A stretch of DNA of 39,651 nucleotides from an uncultured Clostridia bacterium (GTDB lineage Bacteria > Bacillota > Clostridia > Oscillospirales > Ruminococcaceae): positions 1 through 39,651 of the forward strand of contig CANRLU010000008.1 of assembly GCA_947631535.1 (NCBI GenBank). Reading direction: 5' to 3'. This document shows, one piece after another, positions 17,915 to 26,223 of the stretch (position 1 is the first letter of the stretch; every line of letters begins with the position of its first letter). The notes under the pieces are model-generated. The model made no database searches. It was given only the letters and a program-made list of their open reading frames with translations, and was not told where the DNA came from. A program made the translations under genes and the position numbers.

Positions 17915-19279
17915 AATAAGATATTCCTCCTTATCGCTGTTTCTGTATTTTCTGTTAAGCCATACCTTTAATATCCTGCAGGATACCGCGTCGATGTTTT
18001 TGCGGCTGCTTTGGCCGCCATCCGCACAGTACATATCGTGGCGGATATAATCCACCGCGCGCGAGGCAACGGTATCGGGCAGAGGCGAGTTGTGCATCAC
18101 GGAGTAAATAATCTGCGAAGAAAGCCCGCTGAGCTCCTTTGAAATGCGCTCGCCTATCTTCTTTTCGCTGCTGCTGAATTTTAACAGCCTTGAATATACC
18201 GTGTAGAGCTTAAGCGGCTTTTCTCCCTCAAGCTTCAGGTCGTCATACCACGCCTTCAGATTTTCATAAAGCTCGCCGTAGCTGCCTTCTTCATAGCTTC
18301 GCACCATCACCCTGCCGCTTGCGCCGCTCAAGGCTATCATATAATACCTGATTTTCGGATTTTCGGGGCACTCTCCTGCGAAAAAGCTGTTAAACATCCT
18401 TTCAACGCGCTCTTCGTCGTCCTCCTTTTCCGAGGCCTCTTCCGAGGCTTCGCCCCAGTCGCCGAGGCCGGTAAACTCGAACACGTCGGTTTTTACCTCT
18501 TCGCTGAACCAGTGTATATACTTGGCCCCGGCGAGGGTCTTGCCCGCCTTTATGAGCTCCGAAAGAGCTGCGTTCACTGCAGTTATCGCCTCCTCCGAGA
18601 CGGCTGCGTTCGCGCCCTGCGTAAGGCCGTAGGAGCAGAAAGCGTCTTTATCGAAGCCTATCATCGTGTCACCGCTCGTGTGACCGCCAACACTGACGAG
18701 CCCGCTGAATTTCGGAGCCGTTCTCACCGGCTCGGTAAGCTCTCCGGTGATAAAGCATCGGCTCAGATCGGACTTTTCCTGCTTTTTTGCGCCTTTTTTG
18801 TCTTTAAACCTCTTTCTGAAAGGCTCCCACCATTCAAGATAGCCGGTGCTCTTTTCGAGCGGAACGCCGTCGATCTTTATGCCCAAGACCTCAGAGGGCT
18901 TTATCTTTCGCTTCAAAAGTTCGCCGACGATGACGTCGTTCTGCTCTTCGAGAGCCTTTGCCGCGAGCGCGATGAGCGGGTCATGCTCCCCTGCCTCTTT
19001 GAGGGAAGACATATAAAAGCCGTGCTTCTTCTCGCTCGTCTCGCCGGAGATATCCAGCACTACCCCTGCTTTTTCAACGAGGAAATTGCTGACCGACGTG
19101 CTCTGCGCGGCGCTCCCGAGGTCGGGGCACTCAGAAATGCTGTCTTTCGGATTCTCTTCAAATGAAACAAACCTGCCGTTTACGTCGAGCGATATGTAGT
19201 ATTTTATCTTTTTGCCCTTGAAGCCGGGCTTTGCGGCAAGGCTGCCGTCAACCGCGTATTTGTACAGCGCTTCAAGCAT
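17540..19279 (-). CDS. cas8c: Cascade large subunit Cas8c (Csd1)
   Basis: A 579-residue protein of normal Csd1 length, starting MLEALYKYAVDG. Family-typical blocks include GKKIKYYISLDVNGRFVSF, CFITGELTEPVRTAPKFSGL, LVSVGGHTSGDTMIGFDKDAFCSYGLTQG split across residues about 190-220, and KYIHWFSEEVKTDVFEF. Cas8c recognises the PAM and helps open target DNA for Cas3. An acidic linker (EEASEKEDDEERVE) lies in the middle. The C-terminal 124 residues contain an internal start for Cas11c. The gene overlaps cas5 by 8 bases, indicating coupled translation. Confidence 0.95.
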   Translation of the reverse strand: MLEALYKYAVDGSLAAKPGFKGKKIKYYISLDVNGRFVSFEENPKDSISECPDLGSAAQSTSVSNFLVEKAGVVLDISGETSEKKHGFYMSSLKEAGEHDPLIALAAKALEEQNDVIVGELLKRKIKPSEVLGIKIDGVPLEKSTGYLEWWEPFRKRFKDKKGAKKQEKSDLSRCFITGELTEPVRTAPKFSGLVSVGGHTSGDTMIGFDKDAFCSYGLTQGANAAVSEEAITAVNAALSELIKAGKTLAGAKYIHWFSEEVKTDVFEFTGLGDWGEASEEASEKEDDEERVERMFNSFFAGECPENPKIRYYMIALSGASGRVMVRSYEEGSYGELYENLKAWYDDLKLEGEKPLKLYTVYSRLLKFSSSEKKIGERISKELSGLSSQIIYSVMHNSPLPDTVASRAVDYIRHDMYCADGGQSSRKNIDAVSCRILKVWLNRKYRNSDKEEYLIMDKLNKDSPSAAYQTGRLLAVYAALQNKALGDVNAGVAEKYFTSACTSPSLVMGKLAALSQYHLSKLGDKGLSIYYKNMLNEIASKIGAAYPKNLTLEQQGEFALGYYHQNAEMYSTKSKITEE

Positions 19280-19931
19280 CTTTTGCGCCTCCTTCCGGTT
19301 TAAGCACCAGCGGACTGTCTATGTCCGGCACTTCGATAACTCCGCGGTCCATTTTTGCGTTGAAAAGAGATATGCACGGAGTCGTTTTTTCGCTCACTTC
19401 TACATCGTTTTTAAAGTCAAAAACGTCATAGAGCATATAGCCGAGGTCGAAGGAATCCTCGATAGGGGCGGAATCCCCCGCAGGGCCGAAATAGCAGACG
19501 AACTCGCGCAGCCCCAGCGACGGCTGGAAAAAGCACTTTCCCTTTTCGATGCGGTTCAGAGCCTGAGCGTAAAGCTGTTCGAGCGTGCCGGAAAAATCGG
19601 GGCGCTTCACTATCTCGGCGGTTATCCGATAGCGAACGTCCTTGAGAACGACGCTCTGACGCTGGGTGCGGTCGTCATCAACGAATACGGGATTCTTTCC
19701 GCTCTGCCGCGACTTTACCTCATTGCGCTTGAAGCTCATATAACGTATGGGCTTCAGAACCTCGATCCTTTTCACCTGCCAGTAAAACTCGACCGGCTTT
19801 GAATAGACGGCGGAGAGTATCCCCCTTGCAGCCGACGGAGTGATCACCGGATAGCTCAGCCTTTCGACTTTGCACTCGGGCCGCGAGAAGCAGGCAAAAT
19901 CGCCCCAGACCTCCAATGAAATTTCTCTCAA
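19272..19931 (-). CDS. cas5c: Cas5c/Cas5d crRNA-processing subunit
   Basis: A 219-residue RAMP protein starting MREISLEVWGDFACFSRPE, with PSAARGILSAVY, FYWQVKRIEVLKPI and the RNEV segment conserved in Cas5d. In type I-C, which lacks cas6, Cas5 cuts the repeat RNA and stays on the 5' handle. Tyr50 in EFYW and the basic stretch RTQRQ (88-92) lie where catalytic residues are found in the family. The protein contains no histidine at all, so a Tyr/Lys/His-type site as described for Bacillus halodurans Cas5d cannot be complete. It lies 12 bases after cas3 and overlaps cas8c. Confidence 0.94.
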   Translation of the reverse strand: MREISLEVWGDFACFSRPECKVERLSYPVITPSAARGILSAVYSKPVEFYWQVKRIEVLKPIRYMSFKRNEVKSRQSGKNPVFVDDDRTQRQSVVLKDVRYRITAEIVKRPDFSGTLEQLYAQALNRIEKGKCFFQPSLGLREFVCYFGPAGDSAPIEDSFDLGYMLYDVFDFKNDVEVSEKTTPCISLFNAKMDRGVIEVPDIDSPLVLKPEGGAKDA

Positions 19932-19943
19932 AGTAACACCTCC

Positions 19944-22121
19944 CTAAATTATATATTCAAGACTGCTTTCATCGCCGAAATACAGTCCGGAATTTTCGCC
20001 GTAAAAATTATCGTCGTTTAAAATATACCAGCCGGCAGCGGGCACCTTCCCGCGCCCCGTCCTCATATAAACGCTTTCGCAGAGCTCCGAGAGCTTATCG
20101 GTCCGATAGCTCGTTACGGTTATGGGCGCGGCTCTAACCATCCAGGCGGAGGTTATCCCCTTTTCGACTGCCTCCTTGGCGAGTTCGTTAAAGAGCTCAA
20201 GCTTTCCCTCATAAGGCACGAGAACGTTTGCTCCGGAGTTGTCTATGAGCCGGTACTGCTTCTCGGTTTCTTTAAAATCCATAGCCTTGATCGCTTTTAC
20301 GAACTCGGGCTTGTCCTCCGGAAAACCTCTGAACAGCCTTTTGTAATATTCGCGCATCTGCGAAGTATCGTTTATGTCTATGCTCTTCACTGCGGCCATA
20401 AGCCTGACTATGTCGGCGGCGGAGGCGTATTCGGCAGACGGATACAGCTTTTCTTCATTCGGAATGAACACCGTCATTTTTCCGGCTCCCCTGCCGTTGC
20501 GGTTGCATCTTCCCGCGCACTGGACTACAGAATCGAGCGGCGCCAAAGCGCGGTACATATATTCAAAATCGAGATCCACTCCCGCCTCTATGCATGAGGT
20601 GGACACAAGCCTTACCGGCAATGAGCTTTTCAGTCGGGCGGCAACTTTATCGATGACCGCGTCGCGGTGCGACTTGCACATATCCGTCGAAAGATAGAAG
20701 CAGTCGCCGCAGCGCTCGCTTAAGAGTGAAAACAGCTTGTGCGAATGATCCTTTCGGTTTACAACGCAGCAGACGCTCGAAAGCTCCGACATTTCATCGG
20801 CAATGTCCGAAAAATCGGTCTTAGAGTATATCCGCCAGTCAACGCTCACCCTCTTTGCGGCGTCGTAAAGCCTCTGAGGATAGGAAACTATCTCCTGCGG
20901 CGTGCAGCTAAGGTCTGCCCTGAGGTCAAATGCAGGCTGAGTAGCCGTCGAAAAAACGGCGGTGCAGCGGAACATTTTGCAGAGCGTGTTTATCGCCTCG
21001 ACGCTCGTGCCGAAAAGCCCCGCGGGAAGGCTTTGCGCCTCGTCAAATACTATCACGCTGTCGGCAATATTGTGCAGAAAGCGTATGTCCGCAGGCTTTG
21101 AACGGAACAGCGACTCAAACAGTTTCACCGACGTCGTTACTATCACCGGCGAGCTCCAGCGCTCGGCAAAAAGCCTGTTGCTCTCGTTATAGCTGCACAT
21201 GCTGTGCGATTCGAGCACATTTTCGCATATGCTGCGGTAAACGGCCGCATTCTGGCTGATTATCGAAAGATAGGGCAGCACGAATATTATGCGCCTCTTT
21301 TTGTGTACAAGGCAGTGCTTAGCCGCAAATGCAAGAAGTGCAAGGGTCTTTCCGGTACCGGTGGGAGCGGTGAGTGTAAACAGCCCCGACGGCCTCTCCG
21401 CCGCCTTCAGGCAGTCTTCATAAACGCTGTTTCGCAGCTCGTTGATGCCCTTATCCGCCGAGGACGATGCGATTATTCGGCTCCGATACTCCTCAAGCCG
21501 CTCGAGTATCCTGCTCGGGTCAAGAGGAACGTCGTTCGATTTTTCGTAGATCCCTTCGTCTTCGTGAGAGGCCGAAGCGGTGTAATCAGCATCGGCAAGA
21601 CAGGACAAAAGCATACGCGCGTGCAGCATTTGCGGGAGCTTTTCGTAATGCGAAGCGTTCTCGGGAATAAACTGCGGAAATGACTTCGGCAGCCCGACCT
21701 CGCTGCGGATAAAGTTCAAAGCGGTGTTGTATTCTTCGGCGCCCGAAACGGCAAATTTCCTGCCGAGACTGCTGTGCTCGACCGAACCCTTTACCCTATA
21801 CGACTCCTCGAGCTGGTCCTTGATGTACCAGTCGAGCCCCTTGTGGTGCGCAAAAACCACCGCCGCCAGCAATCTGCTGTTTTTGAGCAGCATACAGGCT
21901 CCGCAGGCCTCGTGATTCACACCCTGCTCGGTGTGCTCTAAAACGTTCTGGAATTTTACCGACGCTTTTCCCGCGTCGTGCAATATCCCGCACCACTCGC
22001 CCGCCGCACCTTCGCCGAAATATGAGGCAAACTCCTTGGCGTATCCGGCAGTCTTTTTGAGATGCTCCGAAAGCAGCTCTTTCTCGCCTCTGCTGTTCTC
22101 AGAACGGGAATAATAGGTCAT
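19944..22121 (-). CDS. cas3: Cas3 HD nuclease-helicase
   Basis: A 725-residue protein. The N-terminal HD nuclease carries H20, H48-D49 in CGILHDAGK, H70 and H92-H93, all present. The superfamily 2 helicase follows, with Walker A APTGTGKT (252-259), DEAQ at 360-363, a STATQPAF block near 391-398, and motif VI in QCAGRCNRNGRG. Cas3 is recruited to the R-loop by Cascade and unwinds and degrades target DNA. The ATG at 22121 has AAGGAAAAGAG upstream and lies about 35 bases from the predicted transcription start. It is the first gene of the interference operon. Nothing suggests inactivation. Confidence 0.97.
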   Translation of the reverse strand: MTYYSRSENSRGEKELLSEHLKKTAGYAKEFASYFGEGAAGEWCGILHDAGKASVKFQNVLEHTEQGVNHEACGACMLLKNSRLLAAVVFAHHKGLDWYIKDQLEESYRVKGSVEHSSLGRKFAVSGAEEYNTALNFIRSEVGLPKSFPQFIPENASHYEKLPQMLHARMLLSCLADADYTASASHEDEGIYEKSNDVPLDPSRILERLEEYRSRIIASSSADKGINELRNSVYEDCLKAAERPSGLFTLTAPTGTGKTLALLAFAAKHCLVHKKRRIIFVLPYLSIISQNAAVYRSICENVLESHSMCSYNESNRLFAERWSSPVIVTTSVKLFESLFRSKPADIRFLHNIADSVIVFDEAQSLPAGLFGTSVEAINTLCKMFRCTAVFSTATQPAFDLRADLSCTPQEIVSYPQRLYDAAKRVSVDWRIYSKTDFSDIADEMSELSSVCCVVNRKDHSHKLFSLLSERCGDCFYLSTDMCKSHRDAVIDKVAARLKSSLPVRLVSTSCIEAGVDLDFEYMYRALAPLDSVVQCAGRCNRNGRGAGKMTVFIPNEEKLYPSAEYASAADIVRLMAAVKSIDINDTSQMREYYKRLFRGFPEDKPEFVKAIKAMDFKETEKQYRLIDNSGANVLVPYEGKLELFNELAKEAVEKGITSAWMVRAAPITVTSYRTDKLSELCESVYMRTGRGKVPAAGWYILNDDNFYGENSGLYFGDESSLEYII

Positions 22122-22162
22122 TTTATCACTCTTTTCCTTGATTTTCCTGAACCTTTGAATTT

Positions 22163-22191
22163 ATTTTACCAGGTGAATATTAACTTGTCAA
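22163..22191 (-). promoter_or_regulatory. Promoter of the cas operon
   Basis: On the minus strand TTGACA (22186-22191), a 17-base spacer, and TAAAAT (22163-22168). This near-consensus promoter should start transcription near 22156, about 35 bases before cas3. A strong promoter suggests constitutive expression unless repressed. Confidence 0.85.
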
Positions 22192-22419
22192 GAGAAATTA
22201 TCAAAATCAAGTACAATAAATCGGACTCATTTTTCTATCTGCTGCCGAATCTGCGCTTTTCATCACTTGAAAAACAAAAAAGCAACAGTTTCGGCAAAAT
22301 TATGAGAAGAATTTTCCGTTTTTATCTGTATTTGACTTAAATTCGCCCGTCCTCCAGTCAAAACCGGCCCGAAATTGTCACTTTTTAAGTACAATACTTT
22401 TTTCAAGGAGGACGTACTT
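22192..22419. other. Divergent intergenic region between cas3 and integrase
   Basis: An AT-rich region of 228 bases with no gene. It contains the inverted repeat TTTGACT (22331-22337) / AGTCAAA (22356-22362). AAGTACAATA occurs twice, near 22211 and 22386, the second copy next to a TACTT that makes a small hairpin. AAGTAC and GTACTT also flank the integrase Shine-Dalgarno and could hide it in RNA. The role (operator, recombinase binding site) is not known. Confidence 0.4.
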
Positions 22420-23520
22420 ATGAAAGGCGAAAACATTTTCAAACGCAAAGACGGACGCTGGGAGGCCCGATATATCAAGGGCCGCGACCCCTCCGGCAGG
22501 ATACTGTACGGATATTGCTACGGCAAGACCTACAAAGAAGCCAAGGAAAAGATTCCCAAGGCCGTCAGGACCTCGGCACCGGCCGCTCCGGCCCCTGCCC
22601 TGCCGCGCCGCCGATTCGCGTTTTACTGCGACGAGTGGCTGAACGGCTGCCGCGGACGGCTCAAAAGCTCGACCTGCGAGCGCTACGAAACAACCGTTGA
22701 AAAGCACCTGAAGCCGCTGATCGGAGGCTTTTTTGCACAGGAGATAACCGAGGAGACCGTAAACTCGCTTTCCTCGGAGCTTCTTTCGGAGGGACTCGCG
22801 CCGAAGACGGTCAAAGACATTCTCATAGTGCTGCGGCTCATACTCAAGCACATCGCAAAACAGCTCCCCGGCGAGCTGAAACAGGTCGAAATAGCATATC
22901 CGAAGGAGCCGAAAAAGGAGGCGCGCGTGCTCTCGCTCGACGAGCAAAAGCGGTTCATTTCCTATCTTGCAAAAGATCTCGACTGCTGCAAATTCGGCGT
23001 TTTGCTGGCGATTTTCACCGGTCTCAGAATAGGCGAACTTTGCGCACTCAAGTGGGAGAACATCTCTCTCAAAGAGCGCACAATAAGGGTGACGGCCACT
23101 ATGCAGCGGCTTAAAAACGACGGCGAGGGCGCAAGAACAAAGGTGGTGACGGGAAGTCCGAAAAGCGACCTTTCTTCACGGGTGATACCGCTTTCCGACG
23201 CCGCCGTGAGACTTTGCAGACATATGGCCGTAAAAGACCACAGCGCCTACATACTCACCGGCACGAGAAAGCTTATGGAGCCCCGCACGCTGCAATACAG
23301 GCTGAAAAAATACGCCGCCGACTGCCATCTAAAAGACGTTCACTTCCACACTCTGCGCCACACATTTGCAACGAGGTGCATAGAGGTGGGATTTGAAATA
23401 AAGAGTCTTTCGGAGATACTCGGCCACGCCACCACCGCCATAACGATGGAAAGATACGTTCACCCGTCGCTCAATCTCAAGCGGGAGAATATGCAGAAGC
23501 TCACCGCAGTGGGGATGTGA
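22420..23520 (+). CDS. Tyrosine recombinase / phage-type integrase
   Basis: A 366-residue protein with an N-terminal AP2-like arm-binding domain (FKRKDGRWEARYIKG), a proline/alanine linker, a SAM-like core-binding domain (about 66-160) and the catalytic domain. The complete active site is visible: R203 in TGLRIGELCALKW, K248, H310 and R313 in HFHTLRHTF, H336 in LGHATTAI, and Y346. The ATG at 22420 has AAGGAGG 8 bases upstream; the frame's earlier ATG lacks a site. It is transcribed away from cas3. No excisionase, relaxase, phage structural gene or tRNA attachment site is seen nearby, so it could be a relic of a mobile element or a stand-alone integrase. A hairpin follows the stop. Confidence 0.93.
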   Translation: MKGENIFKRKDGRWEARYIKGRDPSGRILYGYCYGKTYKEAKEKIPKAVRTSAPAAPAPALPRRRFAFYCDEWLNGCRGRLKSSTCERYETTVEKHLKPLIGGFFAQEITEETVNSLSSELLSEGLAPKTVKDILIVLRLILKHIAKQLPGELKQVEIAYPKEPKKEARVLSLDEQKRFISYLAKDLDCCKFGVLLAIFTGLRIGELCALKWENISLKERTIRVTATMQRLKNDGEGARTKVVTGSPKSDLSSRVIPLSDAAVRLCRHMAVKDHSAYILTGTRKLMEPRTLQYRLKKYAADCHLKDVHFHTLRHTFATRCIEVGFEIKSLSEILGHATTAITMERYVHPSLNLKRENMQKLTAVGM

Positions 23521-23553
23521 GGGAAAGCTTCAAGCACAAAATTAAAGGACCGG

Positions 23554-23584
23554 GGCGAGGCTGATTCAAAAATCAGCCTCCGCC
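23554..23584 (+). terminator. Hairpin after the integrase gene
   Basis: GGCG plus AGGCTGATT pairs with AATCAGCCT plus CGCC, with one bulged C and a CAAA loop region (13-bp stem). A clear T-tract is lacking. It lies between the integrase stop and the GH97 promoter. Confidence 0.6.
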
Positions 23585-23590
23585 TTGCCC

Positions 23591-23619
23591 TTGACATTTA
23601 TATTCCCCTGTATTACAAT
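23591..23619 (+). promoter_or_regulatory. Promoter of the GH97 gene
   Basis: TTGACA (23591-23596), 17 bases, TACAAT (23614-23619). This leaves a leader of about 80 bases before the ATG at 23705. Confidence 0.85.
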
Positions 23620-23704
23620 ATCATTAACGGGTTACAGTATCCCTGAAAAAGCGATTTGTCGGCAGAACCGACGGATTAGGAACATTATATTAAGGAGAAA
23701 CACT

Positions 23705-26155
23705 ATGAAGAAAAAATCAGCGCTTATCATTGTCGCGGCGGTGCTCATTGCGGCGATATCTTCCTGCCTCGGCGGGTGCTCCAAGGCGGACGGCGTGCCC
23801 CAAAAGCCGCAGGGCGAACCAAAAGAGCTCATCACCGTGACAAAAGGCACCGCCAAAAAGACCGCTCCCGACGGCACGAAAGTATATCCTCTTGAGGAGC
23901 TCACCACGTCTTCACCCTCCGGAAAGATCACCGCACGCTTCTGGCAGGACGACAACGGCTGGGTCTACTACAGCGTCGAGAGCGGTAAAGACGACATCGT
24001 GGAGATATCAAAGCTCGGGATCACGGCCTCGGGGTGCAGTCTTTCCTACGGCATCGAGGAGATCACCGCCTACGACAGAGCCGACGAGATAAACGACAGC
24101 TACGAGACCGCGCTCACCCTAAGTCTTGACAAAAGCCTCACCGACCACTGCATGGAGCGGGAGATATTCCTGAAAAAGCAGGGCGGAAGCTGTACCCTTA
24201 AAATAAGGCTCTATGACGATGGCTTCGCTTTCAGGTATTCCGACGTAAACGCGGGGACGGGCAAAAACGCTTATGTCACCGCTGAAAACACCGAAATATG
24301 CTTCCCCGACGGGACCGTGACCTTTGCGGGCGGCTACAGCGCGACCTATGAATTCGACTACATCGAGCGAAAATACAGCGACCTCAAAAATCACGCAGGA
24401 GTGTTCAACACACCGCTCACCGCAAAAGTGGGCGACAAATGGGCGCTCGTCTCGGAGTCGGACGTATACGCTAACGACATAAGCTACGTCAAAAGCGTTC
24501 TCGAGACCGACAGCGGCAGCGCAACGCTCAGGTGGGGCTTCGGCTTCAAGCGCGACCCCTTCAACGAAGTCACCGACGACCTTCTGAGCCCCGGCCACGT
24601 GAGGATAACCGAATTTTCCGTCGAGAACGGCTTCGAGACTCCTTGGCGCGCAATTATCATCGCCGACGACCTCAACGGTCTGCTCGGCTCGGATATGATA
24701 GACTCCCTCTGCCCCGACCCCGACGCAAAGCTCTTTAAAGACACCGACTGGATAAAGCCGGGCAAGGTCTCATGGTCGTGGTGGTCGGGCGGAGATCAGC
24801 ACAACTACGACGTCCAGGTGGATCACGTTGACTTCTCCGCCGAAAACGGCTGGGAATACTGCTGCCTCGACGCGGGCTGGCCCGTCTTTGAGGACAGGAT
24901 AAAGGAGCTCTGCGACTACGCAGCAAAAAAGAACGTCGGGATAATCCTATGGGTCAACTATCTGCATCTGAAAACTCCGGAGGAGATAGAAAAGACCTTT
25001 GCGCAGTGGGAAAAATGGGGCGTTGCCGGCGTTAAGACCGACTACTTCGAGAGCGACGACATCGACGTGCTCGAAGTTATGAAAAACTGTGCCGAAATAG
25101 GCGCTAAGCACCACCTGATGATCTATTACCACGGCTGCATACACCCCTGCGGCGAAACGAGGACATATCCGAACATAATGACGAGCGAGGCCGTCCTCGG
25201 CGAGGAATTCAGGAAGTGGAGCGAAGCTCCCTCGCCGAAAAACTGCCTGATGTACCCGTTTACCCGCAACGTTGTCGGGTCTATGGACTACACTCCCGCC
25301 TGCATCGCGATAACAAAAACCGGCGAGAGCGCGGGCTTCAGCCTTGCAAAAGCTGTTGTTTACGAGTCGGCCCTGCAGCACTTCGCAAGCTCGGCCTACG
25401 CTTTCCCGAGCTTCTTGGGGCTCCCTCTGCTAAATAAGATCCCCTCCGCGTGGGATTCCTCAACGGTCCTTGAGGGCTACCCCGGCGACTTCATAACCTA
25501 TCTTAGGCAGTCGGGCGACGACTTCTACATCGGCTCGATGACCCTGAAAAAGCGTTCGGCCGATATAAAGCTCGACTTCCTCGGCGAAGGCACCTATAAC
25601 GCCTATATCTACTATGACGACGGCGGAAAGCTCGCACTCGAGACTAAGACCGTGACTTCAAAGGACAAACTGAAGCTCGATATGCCGGATGTCGGCGGCG
25701 CGGCGGTGATGATAACAAAAGATACCGTAGACACCGAAGTTGCGGGCTCTCCTGACTCCGAAAAGGAGGGCTACACCTATTACGAATGTGAAGACGGCAA
25801 GCTTTCGGGCTCGGCTAATGTTTCGGACAGCTCGATGTGCTCGGGCGGCAAAAAGGTCGGATACGTCGGAAACGGCAGCTTCAACTCGGTGGAAATAACC
25901 GTGAACGCCCCCGAAGACGGCGAGTATGAAATGCTGGTGTACTTCTGCACCGGCGAAAAGAGAGACCTCGACGTTATAATAAACGGCGAGACCGTTAAGC
26001 TCACGGGGCTTTCGAGCCCCGGATTCGATATTCCCGCCGAGGCAAACCTTAAAGCCGAGCTCAAAAAGGGCAAGAACACAGTCAAGCTGACCCTCGGTTC
26101 GGGCTATTCCCCCGACCTCGACAGGATAGCGGTAAAAGACACCAAGAATAAATAA
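23705..26155 (+). CDS. GH97 family glycosidase, lipoprotein
   Basis: An 816-residue protein. MKKK, a hydrophobic segment and the lipobox LGGC (C25) indicate a membrane-anchored lipoprotein. The N-terminal beta-supersandwich precedes a TIM barrel with WSWWSGGDQHNYDVQ and GWEYCCLDAGW. GVKTDYFESDD follows, with D446, and RTYPNIMTSEAVLGEE, with acid E495. An Asp in the KxDY position matches retaining alpha-galactosidase-type GH97 members; inverting SusB-type enzymes differ there. A carbohydrate-binding module of CBM35/CBM6 type (YYECEDGKLSGSANV, GYVGNGSFNSVE) occupies about 680-816. It probably releases alpha-galactose or alpha-glucose from oligosaccharides at the cell surface. GH97 is commoner in Bacteroidota, so acquisition is possible. 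It has its own promoter, an AAGGAG site and a terminator. Confidence 0.92.
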   Translation: MKKKSALIIVAAVLIAAISSCLGGCSKADGVPQKPQGEPKELITVTKGTAKKTAPDGTKVYPLEELTTSSPSGKITARFWQDDNGWVYYSVESGKDDIVEISKLGITASGCSLSYGIEEITAYDRADEINDSYETALTLSLDKSLTDHCMEREIFLKKQGGSCTLKIRLYDDGFAFRYSDVNAGTGKNAYVTAENTEICFPDGTVTFAGGYSATYEFDYIERKYSDLKNHAGVFNTPLTAKVGDKWALVSESDVYANDISYVKSVLETDSGSATLRWGFGFKRDPFNEVTDDLLSPGHVRITEFSVENGFETPWRAIIIADDLNGLLGSDMIDSLCPDPDAKLFKDTDWIKPGKVSWSWWSGGDQHNYDVQVDHVDFSAENGWEYCCLDAGWPVFEDRIKELCDYAAKKNVGIILWVNYLHLKTPEEIEKTFAQWEKWGVAGVKTDYFESDDIDVLEVMKNCAEIGAKHHLMIYYHGCIHPCGETRTYPNIMTSEAVLGEEFRKWSEAPSPKNCLMYPFTRNVVGSMDYTPACIAITKTGESAGFSLAKAVVYESALQHFASSAYAFPSFLGLPLLNKIPSAWDSSTVLEGYPGDFITYLRQSGDDFYIGSMTLKKRSADIKLDFLGEGTYNAYIYYDDGGKLALETKTVTSKDKLKLDMPDVGGAAVMITKDTVDTEVAGSPDSEKEGYTYYECEDGKLSGSANVSDSSMCSGGKKVGYVGNGSFNSVEITVNAPEDGEYEMLVYFCTGEKRDLDVIINGETVKLTGLSSPGFDIPAEANLKAELKKGKNTVKLTLGSGYSPDLDRIAVKDTKNK

Positions 26156-26167
26156 GAGCAAATATAT

Positions 26168-26200
26168 AAAAAGCACCGTCAAAGCCTGACGGTGCTTTTT
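26168..26200. terminator. Bidirectional terminator between GH97 and VWA genes
   Basis: AAGCACCGTCA (26171-26181) pairs with TGACGGTGCTT (26187-26197), flanked by A-tract and T-tract, so it can stop both convergent transcripts. Confidence 0.92.
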
Positions 26201-26223
26201 GAGTGAGTTTTTCGGCGGTCAGA

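Noticed and set aside
6476-22191. Possible second CRISPR type (type III or Cas9) near the array
   Set aside because: No cas10, csm/cmr, cas9 or reverse transcriptase frame is present; all cas genes fit type I-C.
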